Origin: Bradyrhizobium commune
GTDB taxonomy: Bacteria > Pseudomonadota > Alphaproteobacteria > Rhizobiales > Xanthobacteraceae
Reading direction: 5' to 3'
Assembly (NCBI RefSeq): GCF_015624505.1
Contig: NZ_CP061379.1
Coordinates: 5,952,001-6,016,000, forward strand
Length of the DNA stretch: 64,000 nucleotides
Below, piece by piece: positions 15,816 to 27,184 of the stretch (its first letter is position 1; every line of letters begins with the position of its first letter). A program made the translations under genes and the position numbers. The notes beneath the pieces were generated by a model. It worked only from the letters and a program-made list of their open reading frames with translations. It made no database searches and had not been told where the DNA came from.

Positions 15816-17881
15816 CACGCCGCCTCGCTGATATGCTGTTTCTCGACCTTCGACTGCGCCAGCGCGACGAGCTGCGCGACGTCGAGGATCAGCGCCGCCG
15901 TGCCGTCTCCCAAAATCGTCGCACCGGAGAAGATCGTGACGTCCGAATGCAGCTTGGAGAGCGACTTGATCACGGTCTGGTGGTTGCCGATGATCTGGTC
16001 GGCGACGAGACCGACATGGGTCTCGCCGGTCGAGATGATGATCGTCTTCTGGTGGCGGTCGGGCGCGCCGGACGCGTTCATGATCTCGCGCAAGCGCAGG
16101 AACGGCACGAGATTGCCGCGGACGTTGAGGAAATTGCGGCCGCGCGAGCGCTCGTCCTCGGCGGTCAGCTCGATGCATTCCTCCACCGCCGACAGCGGAA
16201 TGATGTAGCGGCCCCCACCGACGCGGATCAAAAGGCCTTCGATGATCGCAAGCGTCAGCGGCAGGCGCAGCGTCACCGTGGTGCCCTGGCCCGGCCTGGT
16301 CGAGAGATCGATTGAGCCGCGCATGTTCTCGATGGTGCGCTTGACCACGTCCATGCCGACGCCGCGGCCGGACAGCGCCGAGATGGTCTGCGCGGTCGAG
16401 AAGCCCGGATGGAACAGGAACTGGTGGATCTCGTGATCAGACAGCACGGCGCCGGCGGCGATCAGCCCCTGCTCTTCGGCCTTGGCGCGGATGCGCGCGG
16501 TGTTGAGACCGCCGCCATTGTCCTTGACGGTGACGAGCACCTGCGCGCCGGAGTGGACGGCTGCGAGCTCGATGCGGCCCTGTTCGGTCTTGCCGTTGGC
16601 GGCGCGGGTCGCGGTGTCCTCGATGCCGTGATCGATGGCGTTGCGGATCAGGTGCACTAGCGGATCGGCCAGGCACTCGATCATGGTCTTGTCGAGCTCG
16701 GTGTCCTCGCCGGTGGTGACGAATTCGACCGGCTTCGACAGATCGCGCGAGAGATCGTGAATGAGACGACGGAAGCGGCCGAACAGCGAGCCGATCGGCA
16801 CCATGCGCGCGCCCATCGTGGTGTCACGCAAGGAGGAGGCGAGACGCTCGATCTCCTCGGCGATCATCTTGATCGAGAGATCGGAGCCGGAGGCCGCAAG
16901 CTGGGTCAGTCGCGCCTGGGCGATCACGAGCTCGCCGACGCGGTCCATCAACTCGTCGAGACGCTCGGCCTGCACGCGGACGGTGGCGATGCCACGATCG
17001 TCGCGCTTGCCCTCGGGCTTCGGCTCCGGCTTGGGTTCTGGCTTGGGTTCCACCTTCGCGACGGGCGGCGCGGCGACCGGCGCGACGGCAACCTCGACCA
17101 CCGGCGCGGGCATCTCGGCCGGCTCCTCGTCGAGGAGCTGGAACAGCGGCGCCGGCGCGGGCGCTTCGACTTGCTCCAGCGGCGAAAGAGTGAGCTTCAT
17201 CTCGTCCGAGACGAACATGAAGACGTCGTCGATCGCGTCCTTGTCGCAGGCCGCGTGCAGCTTGACGTCCCACTTCAGATAGCAGTCTTCCGGCTCCATT
17301 TCGTCGAGGAACGGGATGCCGTCGGTGATCGGCACGACGAAGCAGGGGCCGAGCTTGCAGAGATCTTCCAGCAGATCGAGCGGGTTCGAGCCGTTGCGCA
17401 GAATGTGGGATTCGAATTCCAGGTAAAGGTGCCAGCCGGCCTGCCTGCTCTCGGACGGCGCCAGCGGCGGCGCTTCGACGATCTCGGCGACCGGAGCGGC
17501 GGGCCGGTCGGACGACACGAAACGCTTGAGGTCGTCGAGGATGGCCTCACCGATGATGTCGTCGGTCGACTGCGGATCCTCGATCAGCGCGCGGATATAG
17601 TCCTTGGCGGCAAGCGCGACCGCGATCAGCTCCTGGGTCGGCTTGATCTCGCCCTTGCGGACGCGATCGAAGGCGGTCTCGAATTCGTGGGTGAAGGAAG
17701 CGACCTTGTCGAAGCCGAACATGGCGCCCGAGCCCTTGATCGTATGCAGGGCGCGGAAGGCGGAATCGACCAGCTCGCGGTCGTCAGGACGCAGGCCGAG
17801 ATCGAGCAGAGCCCCTTCCAGGACCTCGAACAGCTCGCTGGCTTCCTGGCGAAAGACCTCGGTCGGGTCCATCGCGCTCAT
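15815..17881 (-). CDS. cheA: Chemotaxis histidine kinase CheA, 688 aa
   Basis: The P1 HPt domain carries His46 in 'ALHTIKGSGAMFGF'. A middle region (about 165-250) has the look of a P2 or extra HPt-like domain without the HxxKG motif. It is followed by an Ala/Val/Pro/Lys linker with a short KPEP repeat, then P3 dimerisation (ERLDELMDRVGELVIAQARL), the P4 kinase with N-box 'HLIRNAIDHGIED', G boxes 'VKDNGGGLN' and 'GRGVGMDVVK', and a CheW-like P5 domain at the C-terminus (about 555-680). It autophosphorylates on His46 and passes the phosphate to CheY and CheB. It overlaps cheY by 4 bases (ATGA). Confidence 0.95.
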   Translation of the reverse strand: MSAMDPTEVFRQEASELFEVLEGALLDLGLRPDDRELVDSAFRALHTIKGSGAMFGFDKVASFTHEFETAFDRVRKGEIKPTQELIAVALAAKDYIRALIEDPQSTDDIIGEAILDDLKRFVSSDRPAAPVAEIVEAPPLAPSESRQAGWHLYLEFESHILRNGSNPLDLLEDLCKLGPCFVVPITDGIPFLDEMEPEDCYLKWDVKLHAACDKDAIDDVFMFVSDEMKLTLSPLEQVEAPAPAPLFQLLDEEPAEMPAPVVEVAVAPVAAPPVAKVEPKPEPKPEPKPEGKRDDRGIATVRVQAERLDELMDRVGELVIAQARLTQLAASGSDLSIKMIAEEIERLASSLRDTTMGARMVPIGSLFGRFRRLIHDLSRDLSKPVEFVTTGEDTELDKTMIECLADPLVHLIRNAIDHGIEDTATRAANGKTEQGRIELAAVHSGAQVLVTVKDNGGGLNTARIRAKAEEQGLIAAGAVLSDHEIHQFLFHPGFSTAQTISALSGRGVGMDVVKRTIENMRGSIDLSTRPGQGTTVTLRLPLTLAIIEGLLIRVGGGRYIIPLSAVEECIELTAEDERSRGRNFLNVRGNLVPFLRLREIMNASGAPDRHQKTIIISTGETHVGLVADQIIGNHQTVIKSLSKLHSDVTIFSGATILGDGTAALILDVAQLVALAQSKVEKQHISEAA

Positions 17882-18243
17882 GCACGCACCAGCTTGGCGA
17901 CGACGGCGAGCAGCTGCTCGGGCTTGAACGGCTTGGTGATCCAGCCGGTGGCGCCGGCGCTCTTCGCTTCCTGCTTCACTGTGTCGTTGGATTCGGTGGT
18001 CAGGAACACGATCGGCATGCCGACCGCGCTCGGCAGCTTGCGCAGCGCCTTGATGAGCTCCAGCCCGTTCATGACGGGCATATTGAGATCGGTGATGACG
18101 AGATCGAGCTTGCCGGCCTGCGCCTTGGCGAGCCCCTGTGCGCCGTCACCGGCCTCGATCACGCTGTGACCGGCCGGCTCGAGCACGACCTTGATCATCT
18201 GCCGGATGCTGGGGGAATCGTCGACCGTGAGAATCGTGGCCAT
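17878..18243 (-). CDS. cheY: Single-domain chemotaxis response regulator CheY, 121 aa
   Basis: The receiver fold is complete: DD at 8-9 (TVDDSPSIRQMI), phosphoacceptor Asp52 (LVITDLNMPVMNG), conserved Thr in 'VFLTTES' and Lys in 'WITKPFKPEQL'. There is no output domain. It is phosphorylated by CheA. In flagellar systems it would bind FliM, but no flagellar gene is seen here, so the target may be something else. It overlaps the STAS gene by one base upstream and cheA by four bases downstream, so translation is coupled. Confidence 0.93.
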   Translation of the reverse strand: MATILTVDDSPSIRQMIKVVLEPAGHSVIEAGDGAQGLAKAQAGKLDLVITDLNMPVMNGLELIKALRKLPSAVGMPIVFLTTESNDTVKQEAKSAGATGWITKPFKPEQLLAVVAKLVRA

Positions 18244-18566
18244 TAGGTGCCATCTTTCTTTTGCGGGAAATGCTGATCGATCATCGCCTCGCTGGCGAAA
18301 CCGGCGCGGCGAAGGGTGTTGCGCAGAGATTGGGAAAATGACGTGAGGACCACAGGGCGGCCCTGGGCATCGCCAGTCTTGGCGGCCGACAGCAAAAGCT
18401 GGATCGAGGTCACGTCGGCCTTGTCGACGCTGGAGCAGTCGATCTCGAGCCGGTCCTGCCGGCCAAAGGCCTCGCGGATCAGGTCATAGACGCTGCGGAT
18501 CGCAGCAATGCTGCAATCCGCAGGCAGCCGTAGGGACCACTTCGGCTCAGTCACATCAGACGACAT
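18243..18566 (-). CDS. STAS-domain protein, first gene of the chemosensory operon, 107 aa
   Basis: A single STAS-type domain is suggested by 'LRLPADCSIAAIRSVYDLIRE', 'LEIDCSSVDKADVTSIQLLLSA' and 'VVLTSFSQSLRNTLRRAGF', the strand-helix order of anti-sigma-factor antagonists. The residue at the usual phosphorylated Ser/Thr position is in 'ADVTSIQLL', so regulation by phosphorylation is possible. In other bacteria such small STAS proteins head chemosensory operons and may tune a partner-switch output. Its partner is not in this window. It overlaps cheY by one base. Confidence 0.8.
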   Translation of the reverse strand: MSSDVTEPKWSLRLPADCSIAAIRSVYDLIREAFGRQDRLEIDCSSVDKADVTSIQLLLSAAKTGDAQGRPVVLTSFSQSLRNTLRRAGFASEAMIDQHFPQKKDGT

Positions 18567-18854
18567 TCGTCCCCCAAATTTCCCCGGGGATTCGGTGCAC
18601 GCATGGCGCGAATCCCGCGCGATGACTATTCGCTTGGGAGAGTGAGCAAACTCCTAATGGGACTCCCCGTACAACTACGGGTCACAATCCCCAAAACTTC
18701 GCGTCTGCATGCATGCGTGCATAGCCCGCTCAAATCTCATGCGCTGCGCGCAGTCTTGAAGCTGTTCGCCGCTGGTTGGACGTTTGCTCCGCGTTAAATC
18801 GCAAAGGCTATTCGTTGAGGTCATGCTTCGCCATCCGAACGAGTCCGGCCGCCG
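18567..18854. promoter_or_regulatory. Divergent promoter region between the chemosensory operon and the HD-GYP gene
   Basis: These 288 bases separate two divergently read units and must contain both promoters. A run of alternating TGCATG units (18706-18721) is palindrome-rich and may be a protein-binding site. No sigma-70 hexamers could be called with confidence, and no gene is visible. Confidence 0.5.
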
Positions 18855-19991
18855 ATGCTGACCCAAGCGCTTCTGGTTGACGACAGCCGCTCTGTCCTCA
18901 ATTTCCTGAAACGTCATATCGAAGCGGAAGGCCGGGTCGAGGCCACCACCTTCCTCGATCCCGTCGAGGCCCTGGCCTGCGCGCGCGAGCGCGTTTTCGA
19001 CCTCGTGCTGGTCGACTACGAGATGCCGCACATGGATGGCATCAGCTTCATCCGCACGCTTCGCAGCCTGCCCGGCTGCGCCGACATCCCGATCGCGATG
19101 ATCACGTCGCGACAGACCGACGACGTCAAGATGGAAGCGCTGCAGGCTGGTGCAACCGATTTCCTGCCCAAGGCACCACAGAGCGTCGAGATGACGGTGC
19201 GGCTGCGGAATTTAATTCAGCTTGGTGCAGCCGTACGCAAGCTCAATGACCGCGCCGCGCATCTGGCCAGCGAAGTCGCGGCCGCGACACGCAAGCTCGG
19301 CGAGCGCGAGGAGGAGATCATCCTGCGGCTCGCGCTCGCGGTCGAATACCGCGACAACGACACCGGCGAGCACACGCTGCGGGTCGCCGGCTATAGCCGC
19401 ATCATCGCCGAGCAGCTCGGGCTTCCTCCCCGGCTCTGCCGCGACATCTATCTCGCCGCCCCCCTGCACGACGTCGGCAAGGTCGCCATTCCCGACAATA
19501 TCCTCCTCAAGCCCGGCCGGCTCACCGATGAGGAGATGGCGGTGATCCGCACCCATGCCACGATCGGCGAGAAGATTTTGGCCGACTCCAGCTGCGAGCT
19601 GATCCAGCTCGGTGCGCAAATTGCCGCGGGACATCACGAGCGTTGGGACGGCGCCGGCTATCCGAATGGCCTGACGGCGGACGCGATCCCGCTCGCCGCG
19701 CGCGTGGTCGCGGTCGCCGACGTCTTCGACGCCCTGACGACACGACGCCCATATAAAGAGCCGATGCCGCTCGAGGCGGCACGCGCCTATCTGGTCGAGA
19801 ACCAGGGGCGGCAGTTCGATCCGGCCTGCGTCGCGGCGTTTCTATCGCGCTGGGACGAGGTTGTGGAAATTGCCGGGCAGCGCGGGACGCTGGTGCAGAC
19901 ATCCGGGGCTGACCCCTCACCCATGATAGAGAGAGTGGCCGGAAGCGGTGCAGACCTCGACCGTTCCCCCGAGACCACCGTGGCGATCTGA
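18855..19991 (+). CDS. Response regulator with HD-GYP cyclic-di-GMP phosphodiesterase domain, 378 aa
   Basis: The receiver domain spans residues 3-120 with the DD pair (LLVDDS) and phosphoacceptor Asp54 (LVLVDYEMPHMDG). A short coiled linker leads to the HD-GYP domain: 'GEHTLRVAGYSRIIA', HD in 'APLHDVGKVAIPD', 'HATIGEKIL', and HHExxDGxGYP in 'GHHERWDGAGYPNG'. The metal-binding and GYP signatures are intact, so it should hydrolyse c-di-GMP (RpfG-like). Its divergent position beside the CheA operon makes CheA a candidate phosphodonor; this is inference. The C-terminus has an extra Ser/Pro-rich tail of about 40 residues. Confidence 0.92.
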   Translation: MLTQALLVDDSRSVLNFLKRHIEAEGRVEATTFLDPVEALACARERVFDLVLVDYEMPHMDGISFIRTLRSLPGCADIPIAMITSRQTDDVKMEALQAGATDFLPKAPQSVEMTVRLRNLIQLGAAVRKLNDRAAHLASEVAAATRKLGEREEEIILRLALAVEYRDNDTGEHTLRVAGYSRIIAEQLGLPPRLCRDIYLAAPLHDVGKVAIPDNILLKPGRLTDEEMAVIRTHATIGEKILADSSCELIQLGAQIAAGHHERWDGAGYPNGLTADAIPLAARVVAVADVFDALTTRRPYKEPMPLEAARAYLVENQGRQFDPACVAAFLSRWDEVVEIAGQRGTLVQTSGADPSPMIERVAGSGADLDRSPETTVAI

Positions 19992-20176
19992 TTGCGAATC
20001 CAGTAACGGCTTGCCAAAGCTCCGTTTTCTGCCATCACAGGCTTGAACCTCTTCCTAGATAGCCTGCACCAATTCATAAGAGTGATTGTAATCACACTTG
20101 CCTGGGCCATCCGCTGCTAAGCATGTGACCAGGACGGGGATCAGTCGCGCATCGTTCGAACTGGATGAGAAAACCC

Positions 20177-20848
20177 ATGAGAAGCCTGATCAGCGCCATT
20201 GTCGGCGTGTTTTGCCTCACGGTCCCCGCCGTCGCGGAGACGCCGGCCGCGATTGTCGAGGACATCCAGGGCAAGGTCGACGGCGTCGAGTTCATGGACT
20301 ATGTGGCGCCCGGCAAGATCATCAAGCTCGGCCCCAAGGCGGGCATCACGCTGAGCTATCTCAAATCCTGCATGCGCGAGACCATCAGCGAGGGCGTCGT
20401 CCTGGTCGGCACCGAGCAGAGCACGGTGCAGCTCGGCAATGTGCAGCGGGTCAAGGTGCCCTGCGACGCCAATGCGGCGCAGCTCTCCGATCGCGAGGCC
20501 AACCAGAGCGCGGCGACCACGTTCCGCACCATGCGCAACGACGTCAAGGGCGGCGCACCGTCGAAGCTGCCGACGATCTATGGCACGGCCCCGCTGATCG
20601 AGGCCAAGGGCGGCACCACGCTCACGATCGAGCGGACCGACGGCAAGGAGCCGACGATCAGCGTGCCGCTCAAGAACGACATCATGGTCGGCGGCAAGTT
20701 CTACGACCTGACCAAGGCCAGGAAGTCGCTGACGCCGGGCGGCACCTATCTCGCGACACTCGGCACCAAGCGCTACACCTTCCAGGTCGACGCCAGCGCC
20801 ACCTCGTCACCGACGCCGATCATCAGCCGTCTGCTGCGGTTCGAATAG
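20177..20848 (+). CDS. FecR-like periplasmic protein, about 223 aa
   Basis: ATG 20177 gives a good signal peptide (MRSLISAIVGVFCLTVPAVAE); an in-frame ATG at 20165 is the alternative. The mature protein opens 'AAIVEDIQGKVDGVEFMDYV', followed by 'PGKIIKLGPKAGITLSYLKSC'. That is the beta-strand pattern of FecR-type domains (gain of surface or sensing roles rather than sigma regulation when stand-alone). It is 18 bases upstream of the CHASE2 cyclase, and this FecR/CHASE2-cyclase pairing recurs in alphaproteobacteria. It may be the periplasmic partner of the CHASE2 sensor. Confidence 0.65.
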   Translation: MRSLISAIVGVFCLTVPAVAETPAAIVEDIQGKVDGVEFMDYVAPGKIIKLGPKAGITLSYLKSCMRETISEGVVLVGTEQSTVQLGNVQRVKVPCDANAAQLSDREANQSAATTFRTMRNDVKGGAPSKLPTIYGTAPLIEAKGGTTLTIERTDGKEPTISVPLKNDIMVGGKFYDLTKARKSLTPGGTYLATLGTKRYTFQVDASATSSPTPIISRLLRFE

Positions 20849-20866
20849 CCGGCCGGCGACGGCGCG

Positions 20867-23017
20867 ATGCGGCGGATCGGCAGGCGGGACATCGTTGCGG
20901 CGATCCTGATCGCGCTCGTTGCGGGCGCGGTTTTCACGTCGCCGCCGCTCGAGGCGCTGCAAGGTCTCTCGCTCGACATCCTCACGGCGTTGCGCTGGGA
21001 GCTCGTCGGCGATCGCCGCGATCCCGCGACGTCGCCGGTGGTTGTGGTGGCGATCGACGGCGAGACCTATGACACCCCGCCCTTCAAGGGATCGCCGACG
21101 CAAACCTGGACACGCGAGATCGGCCGGGTGCTCACTGGCATCACCGAGGGCGGCGCCAAGGTGATCGGCTTCGACGTCATCTTTCCGAGCTCAATCGAGC
21201 AATCCGAAATTCCCTTCGGCGACGCGTCGTTCGGCAGCCGCTTGAAGGGATTTGACCGGGACTATCTCATCGCGCTGCGTAAGCTGTCCGACGGCGGCAA
21301 GCTCGTGCTCGGCGAGATCCTGAGCAACGACCATCCGGACGCGCCCTACCCCGCACAGCGACTTGCGGTGAGAAACAACGTCCGCGCCCTCAATGTTCAC
21401 ACCGACACCGACGATGTGATCCGGCGTATGCCGCTGAGCTTTTCCTTCGACGGCAAGCCGGTTCCCGCGATGGCGGTCGAGCTTGCCGCGCGCGCGCTCG
21501 ACGCAAAACCTGAGACTGCATCGTCCGGCGTGACGACATTGGCCGGTTATGCCATCCCGAGCGCCGTGCCTAACACGCTGACGCTCAACTTCCGTGGCAT
21601 GGGTCGCGACGTTCCCGCCTATTCCTTCGCCGACCTGCGGGCCTGCGTCGAGAAGGGCGACACCGATTTCTTCCGCCGCGCCTTCGGCGGCAAGGTCGTG
21701 CTGCTCGGGACCATCCTCAATTTCGAGGACCGCAAGCTCACCTCGATGCGTCTCTCCGGCGGATATGACGGGACGCCGGGTGCGCGATGCGCTTTGCCTG
21801 CACCGGCGAGCACGGTACAAAAGGCGCGCAGTGACATCGCCGGCGTCTTCGTGCACGCCGCCTTTGTCCGAAACCTGATCGAGCGCGACGCCGTCACAGA
21901 GCTTGGCGCCCCGCTGCGTATCATTCTGACGATTGCGTTCGCGGCGATCATTGCCTGTGCGGCCTGCATGCTTGCACCGGGCGGCGCGCTGACGACCTGG
22001 CTCGCACTCACCGCCGCCTACGCCGCTGTCGCCGTCGGCGCATTCGTCCACGCACTCGCGCTTCCCTTGACCGAGCCTGCGCTCGCGGGCCTCACCGCAC
22101 TCGGAATGATGACCAGCTACCGCTTTGTCATCGCCGACCGAGAAGAGCGCTTTTTGCGCAAGAGCTTTGCGTTCTATCTCGCGCCTGAGGTGATCAACAC
22201 CATGGTCAACTCCGGCAAGATGCCGGAACTCGGCGGCGAGATGCGCAACATCACGATGTTCTTCTCCGACCTGGCCGGCTTTTCGTCGATTGCCGAGAAG
22301 ATGACACCGGCTGAGCTGGTCGCGCTGATGAACGAATATCTGTCGGCCATGACCGACATCATCGAAAGCCATGGCGGGTATGTCGACAAATATATCGGCG
22401 ATTCCGTCGTCGCCATGTTCGGCGCCCCGGTCGACGATCCCGATCATGCGCGACACGCGGTGGCCGCAGCGCTGCAATGCCGCGACCGGCTGGCGGAGCT
22501 CAACGGCAGCCATCCTGCATTCAAGGGCCGCGGCCTTGCCCACCGCATCGGGCTGAACAGCGGTGAGGCCGTGGTCGGCAATATCGGCTCGCGCCGACGC
22601 TTCAACTACACCGTGATGAGCGACACCGTGAACCTCGCCTCGCGGCTCGAAGGCGCCAACAAATATTTCGGCACGACGATCATGGCCTCCGAAATGACGG
22701 TCACCCAGAGCCGCGGCGCCTTCACCTGGCGCGAGCTCGATATGGTCAGGGTGCAGGGACGCGACGAGCCGATCCGGGTGTCCGAGCCGCTCGCCGACAA
22801 GAACCAGGAGACGCAGGAACAGGGCATCCGCGCGGCGACCTACGCCAAAGGACTGGCGTGCTGGCGGGCGCGCGACTTCGCGAAAGCGGCCGAGCTGTTC
22901 GAAAGCGCGGCCGGCGACGATCCGCCGTGCCGATACTTTGCCAGGCGCGCGCGCGCGTTGGCGGCAAACCCGCCGCCGCCGGACTGGACAGCGGTGAATA
23001 CGCTGGAAGGGAAGTAG
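20867..23017 (+). CDS. CHASE2-domain class III adenylate cyclase, 716 aa
   Basis: TM1 lies at about 9-25, then a long extracytoplasmic CHASE2 domain (about 30-345), three closely spaced helices (about 350-420) and a class III cyclase domain (about 450-640). Catalytic residues appear complete: metal-binding Asp in FFSDLAGFS (about 467) and in YIGDSVVAMFG (about 510), purine-binding Lys in DKYIGD and Asp in MSDTVNLASR, and transition-state Asn and Arg in NLASR. The Lys/Asp pair favours ATP over GTP, so the product should be cAMP. The C-terminal 70 residues look like a TPR-like helical tail. It is probably co-transcribed with the FecR-like gene. Confidence 0.9.
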   Translation: MRRIGRRDIVAAILIALVAGAVFTSPPLEALQGLSLDILTALRWELVGDRRDPATSPVVVVAIDGETYDTPPFKGSPTQTWTREIGRVLTGITEGGAKVIGFDVIFPSSIEQSEIPFGDASFGSRLKGFDRDYLIALRKLSDGGKLVLGEILSNDHPDAPYPAQRLAVRNNVRALNVHTDTDDVIRRMPLSFSFDGKPVPAMAVELAARALDAKPETASSGVTTLAGYAIPSAVPNTLTLNFRGMGRDVPAYSFADLRACVEKGDTDFFRRAFGGKVVLLGTILNFEDRKLTSMRLSGGYDGTPGARCALPAPASTVQKARSDIAGVFVHAAFVRNLIERDAVTELGAPLRIILTIAFAAIIACAACMLAPGGALTTWLALTAAYAAVAVGAFVHALALPLTEPALAGLTALGMMTSYRFVIADREERFLRKSFAFYLAPEVINTMVNSGKMPELGGEMRNITMFFSDLAGFSSIAEKMTPAELVALMNEYLSAMTDIIESHGGYVDKYIGDSVVAMFGAPVDDPDHARHAVAAALQCRDRLAELNGSHPAFKGRGLAHRIGLNSGEAVVGNIGSRRRFNYTVMSDTVNLASRLEGANKYFGTTIMASEMTVTQSRGAFTWRELDMVRVQGRDEPIRVSEPLADKNQETQEQGIRAATYAKGLACWRARDFAKAAELFESAAGDDPPCRYFARRARALAANPPPPDWTAVNTLEGK

Positions 23018-23035
23018 CCGCGCGAGCTGCGCTTG

Positions 23036-25161
<2,126 letters not shown>

Positions 25162-25238
25162 CGGCGGCAGGCTGCCCCTTGCAAAAGGTGCAGCCATCCC
25201 TTATGTACGCGCCTCACTTTGCAATCAGGCAACCGACA

Positions 25239-25322
25239 ATGCGGCAGTCACAGCAAGCATCAGTGCTGATGATGACGGGAGGGCTAATGCCCTCGTCCGC
25301 CGTGGATCTGCTTTGCGCCTGA
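25239..25322 (+). CDS. Possible 27-aa leader peptide upstream of the EF-Tu paralogue
   Basis: An ATG at 25239 opens a frame of 27 codons ending at TGA 25320-25322 (MRQSQQASVLMMTGG... ending DLLCA). It lies wholly inside the leader of the EF-Tu-like gene and contains hairpin 25274-25297. A weak AGGC sits upstream. It may be a regulatory leader peptide or chance. Confidence 0.25.
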   Translation: MRQSQQASVLMMTGGLMPSSAVDLLCA

Positions 25323-25428
25323 ACGAACGTCACACCTGACAATCGAAGCGGCCCGGAGCGGATACGGCTCCGGGTGCCGAACGAGCTCTCGCGGTGCCCC
25401 GAGTCGTGCAAACCAGCACGGGAGCTCG
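25274..25428 (+). promoter_or_regulatory. Structured 5' leader of the EF-Tu paralogue
   Basis: Three successive hairpins can be drawn. The first has a 6-bp stem 25279-25284/25289-25294 with a TAAT loop, extended by GAC/GTC across a GG bulge. The second has an 8-bp stem 25352-25359/25367-25374. The third has a 7-bp outer stem 25382-25388/25422-25428 enclosing a 5-bp inner stem 25405-25409/25416-25420. The last stem ends 17 bases before the ATG at 25446. It could control translation or termination (riboswitch, protein-binding leader). It does not match a riboswitch class I can name. Confidence 0.5.
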
Positions 25429-25445
25429 AGCACCACAGGTGTCCT

Positions 25446-26651
<1,206 letters not shown>

Positions 26652-26652
26652 C

Positions 26653-26683
26653 GGATGGGGGCCGGGTCGACCGGCCCCCATCC
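26653..26683 (+). terminator. Strong hairpin terminator after the EF-Tu paralogue
   Basis: The 13-bp arms 26653-26665 and 26671-26683 are perfect complements with a 5-base loop, starting just after the TAA. No U-tract follows. It is convergent with the SPW gene and may serve both. Confidence 0.7.
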
Positions 26684-26701
26684 ACAATAGTCAACCGCGC
26701 G

Positions 26702-27090
26702 TTACTGGTGCGCCGTCTCCCGTCCAGACTTCGCGGGCATATCCTCCGGATGCCTCTTCTCGTAATGCAGGAAGAGATCAAGCAGCGCCAGAAGCACGAT
26801 GACGATCCCGAATCCGATGCTCAGATGCATCGCCCGCGTATGAGGAAATCCGAGCAACCAGGGCGAGGCGATGAGCCAGACGCCCATCAGGACGTTGATC
26901 CACTCCTCCCATCCCGGTAAGCAATAATAGCCGCCAGCGACAGCACGACAATGATCGCGCTGGTGACCCAGAGGTCGATCTTGCCCCGGCTGTTGGTCAG
27001 CTTGAACAGCCACGGCGATATGAAGAGAACGGCGGCCAGAAACAAGTTGTAGACGTCAGGGGCAGTTTCGCGTTCTTGCAGCTTGCTCAT
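26702..27090 (-). pseudogene. SPW-repeat membrane protein interrupted by a frameshift
   Basis: Two SPW repeats lie in different frames. The first, from ATG 27090 (MSKLQERETAPDVYNLFL), contains 'AAVLFISPWLFKL' and continues to 'AAIIAYRD' in one frame. The second, 'WEEWINVLMGVWLIASPWLLGF', is in another frame and ends at 26702. In intact SPW proteins the two halves are joined by a short 'A(E)WEEWINV' bridge. The joint lies at about 26900-26930 and the total length is 389 bases, consistent with the loss of one base. It could be a true pseudogene, a base-call error or ribosomal frameshifting. Four membrane helices are expected if intact. Confidence 0.7.
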
Positions 27091-27184
27091 GGCAAACCCT
27101 CCGCGAGGGACCTGTCGAAGCAAGAAGCATGACCCAATTTGGTTCCTCACCGGCGGCGGCCGCTTGCCTAGACTTTGGTCTCAC

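Noticed and set aside
13467..16208. 913-codon open frame on the plus strand across mcp, cheW and cheA
   Set aside because: It is exactly antisense to three well-supported chemotaxis genes, rich in His, Arg, Gly and Leu, with no domain. Long antisense frames are common at this GC content.
17020..17060. Short tandem repeat (Pro-Glu-Pro-Lys codons) as a phase-variable locus
   Set aside because: The repeat unit keeps the frame and lies in a flexible CheA linker, where such low-complexity sequence is normal.
18706..18721. TGCATG-rich run as an attachment site or CRISPR-like repeat
   Set aside because: It is a single short run without spaced repeats, integrase or tRNA.
26887..27013. Two overlapping SPW frames as separate genes
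   Set aside because: Each contains only one half of the SPW-repeat protein, and the downstream half lacks a sensible start, so one frameshifted gene is the better reading.
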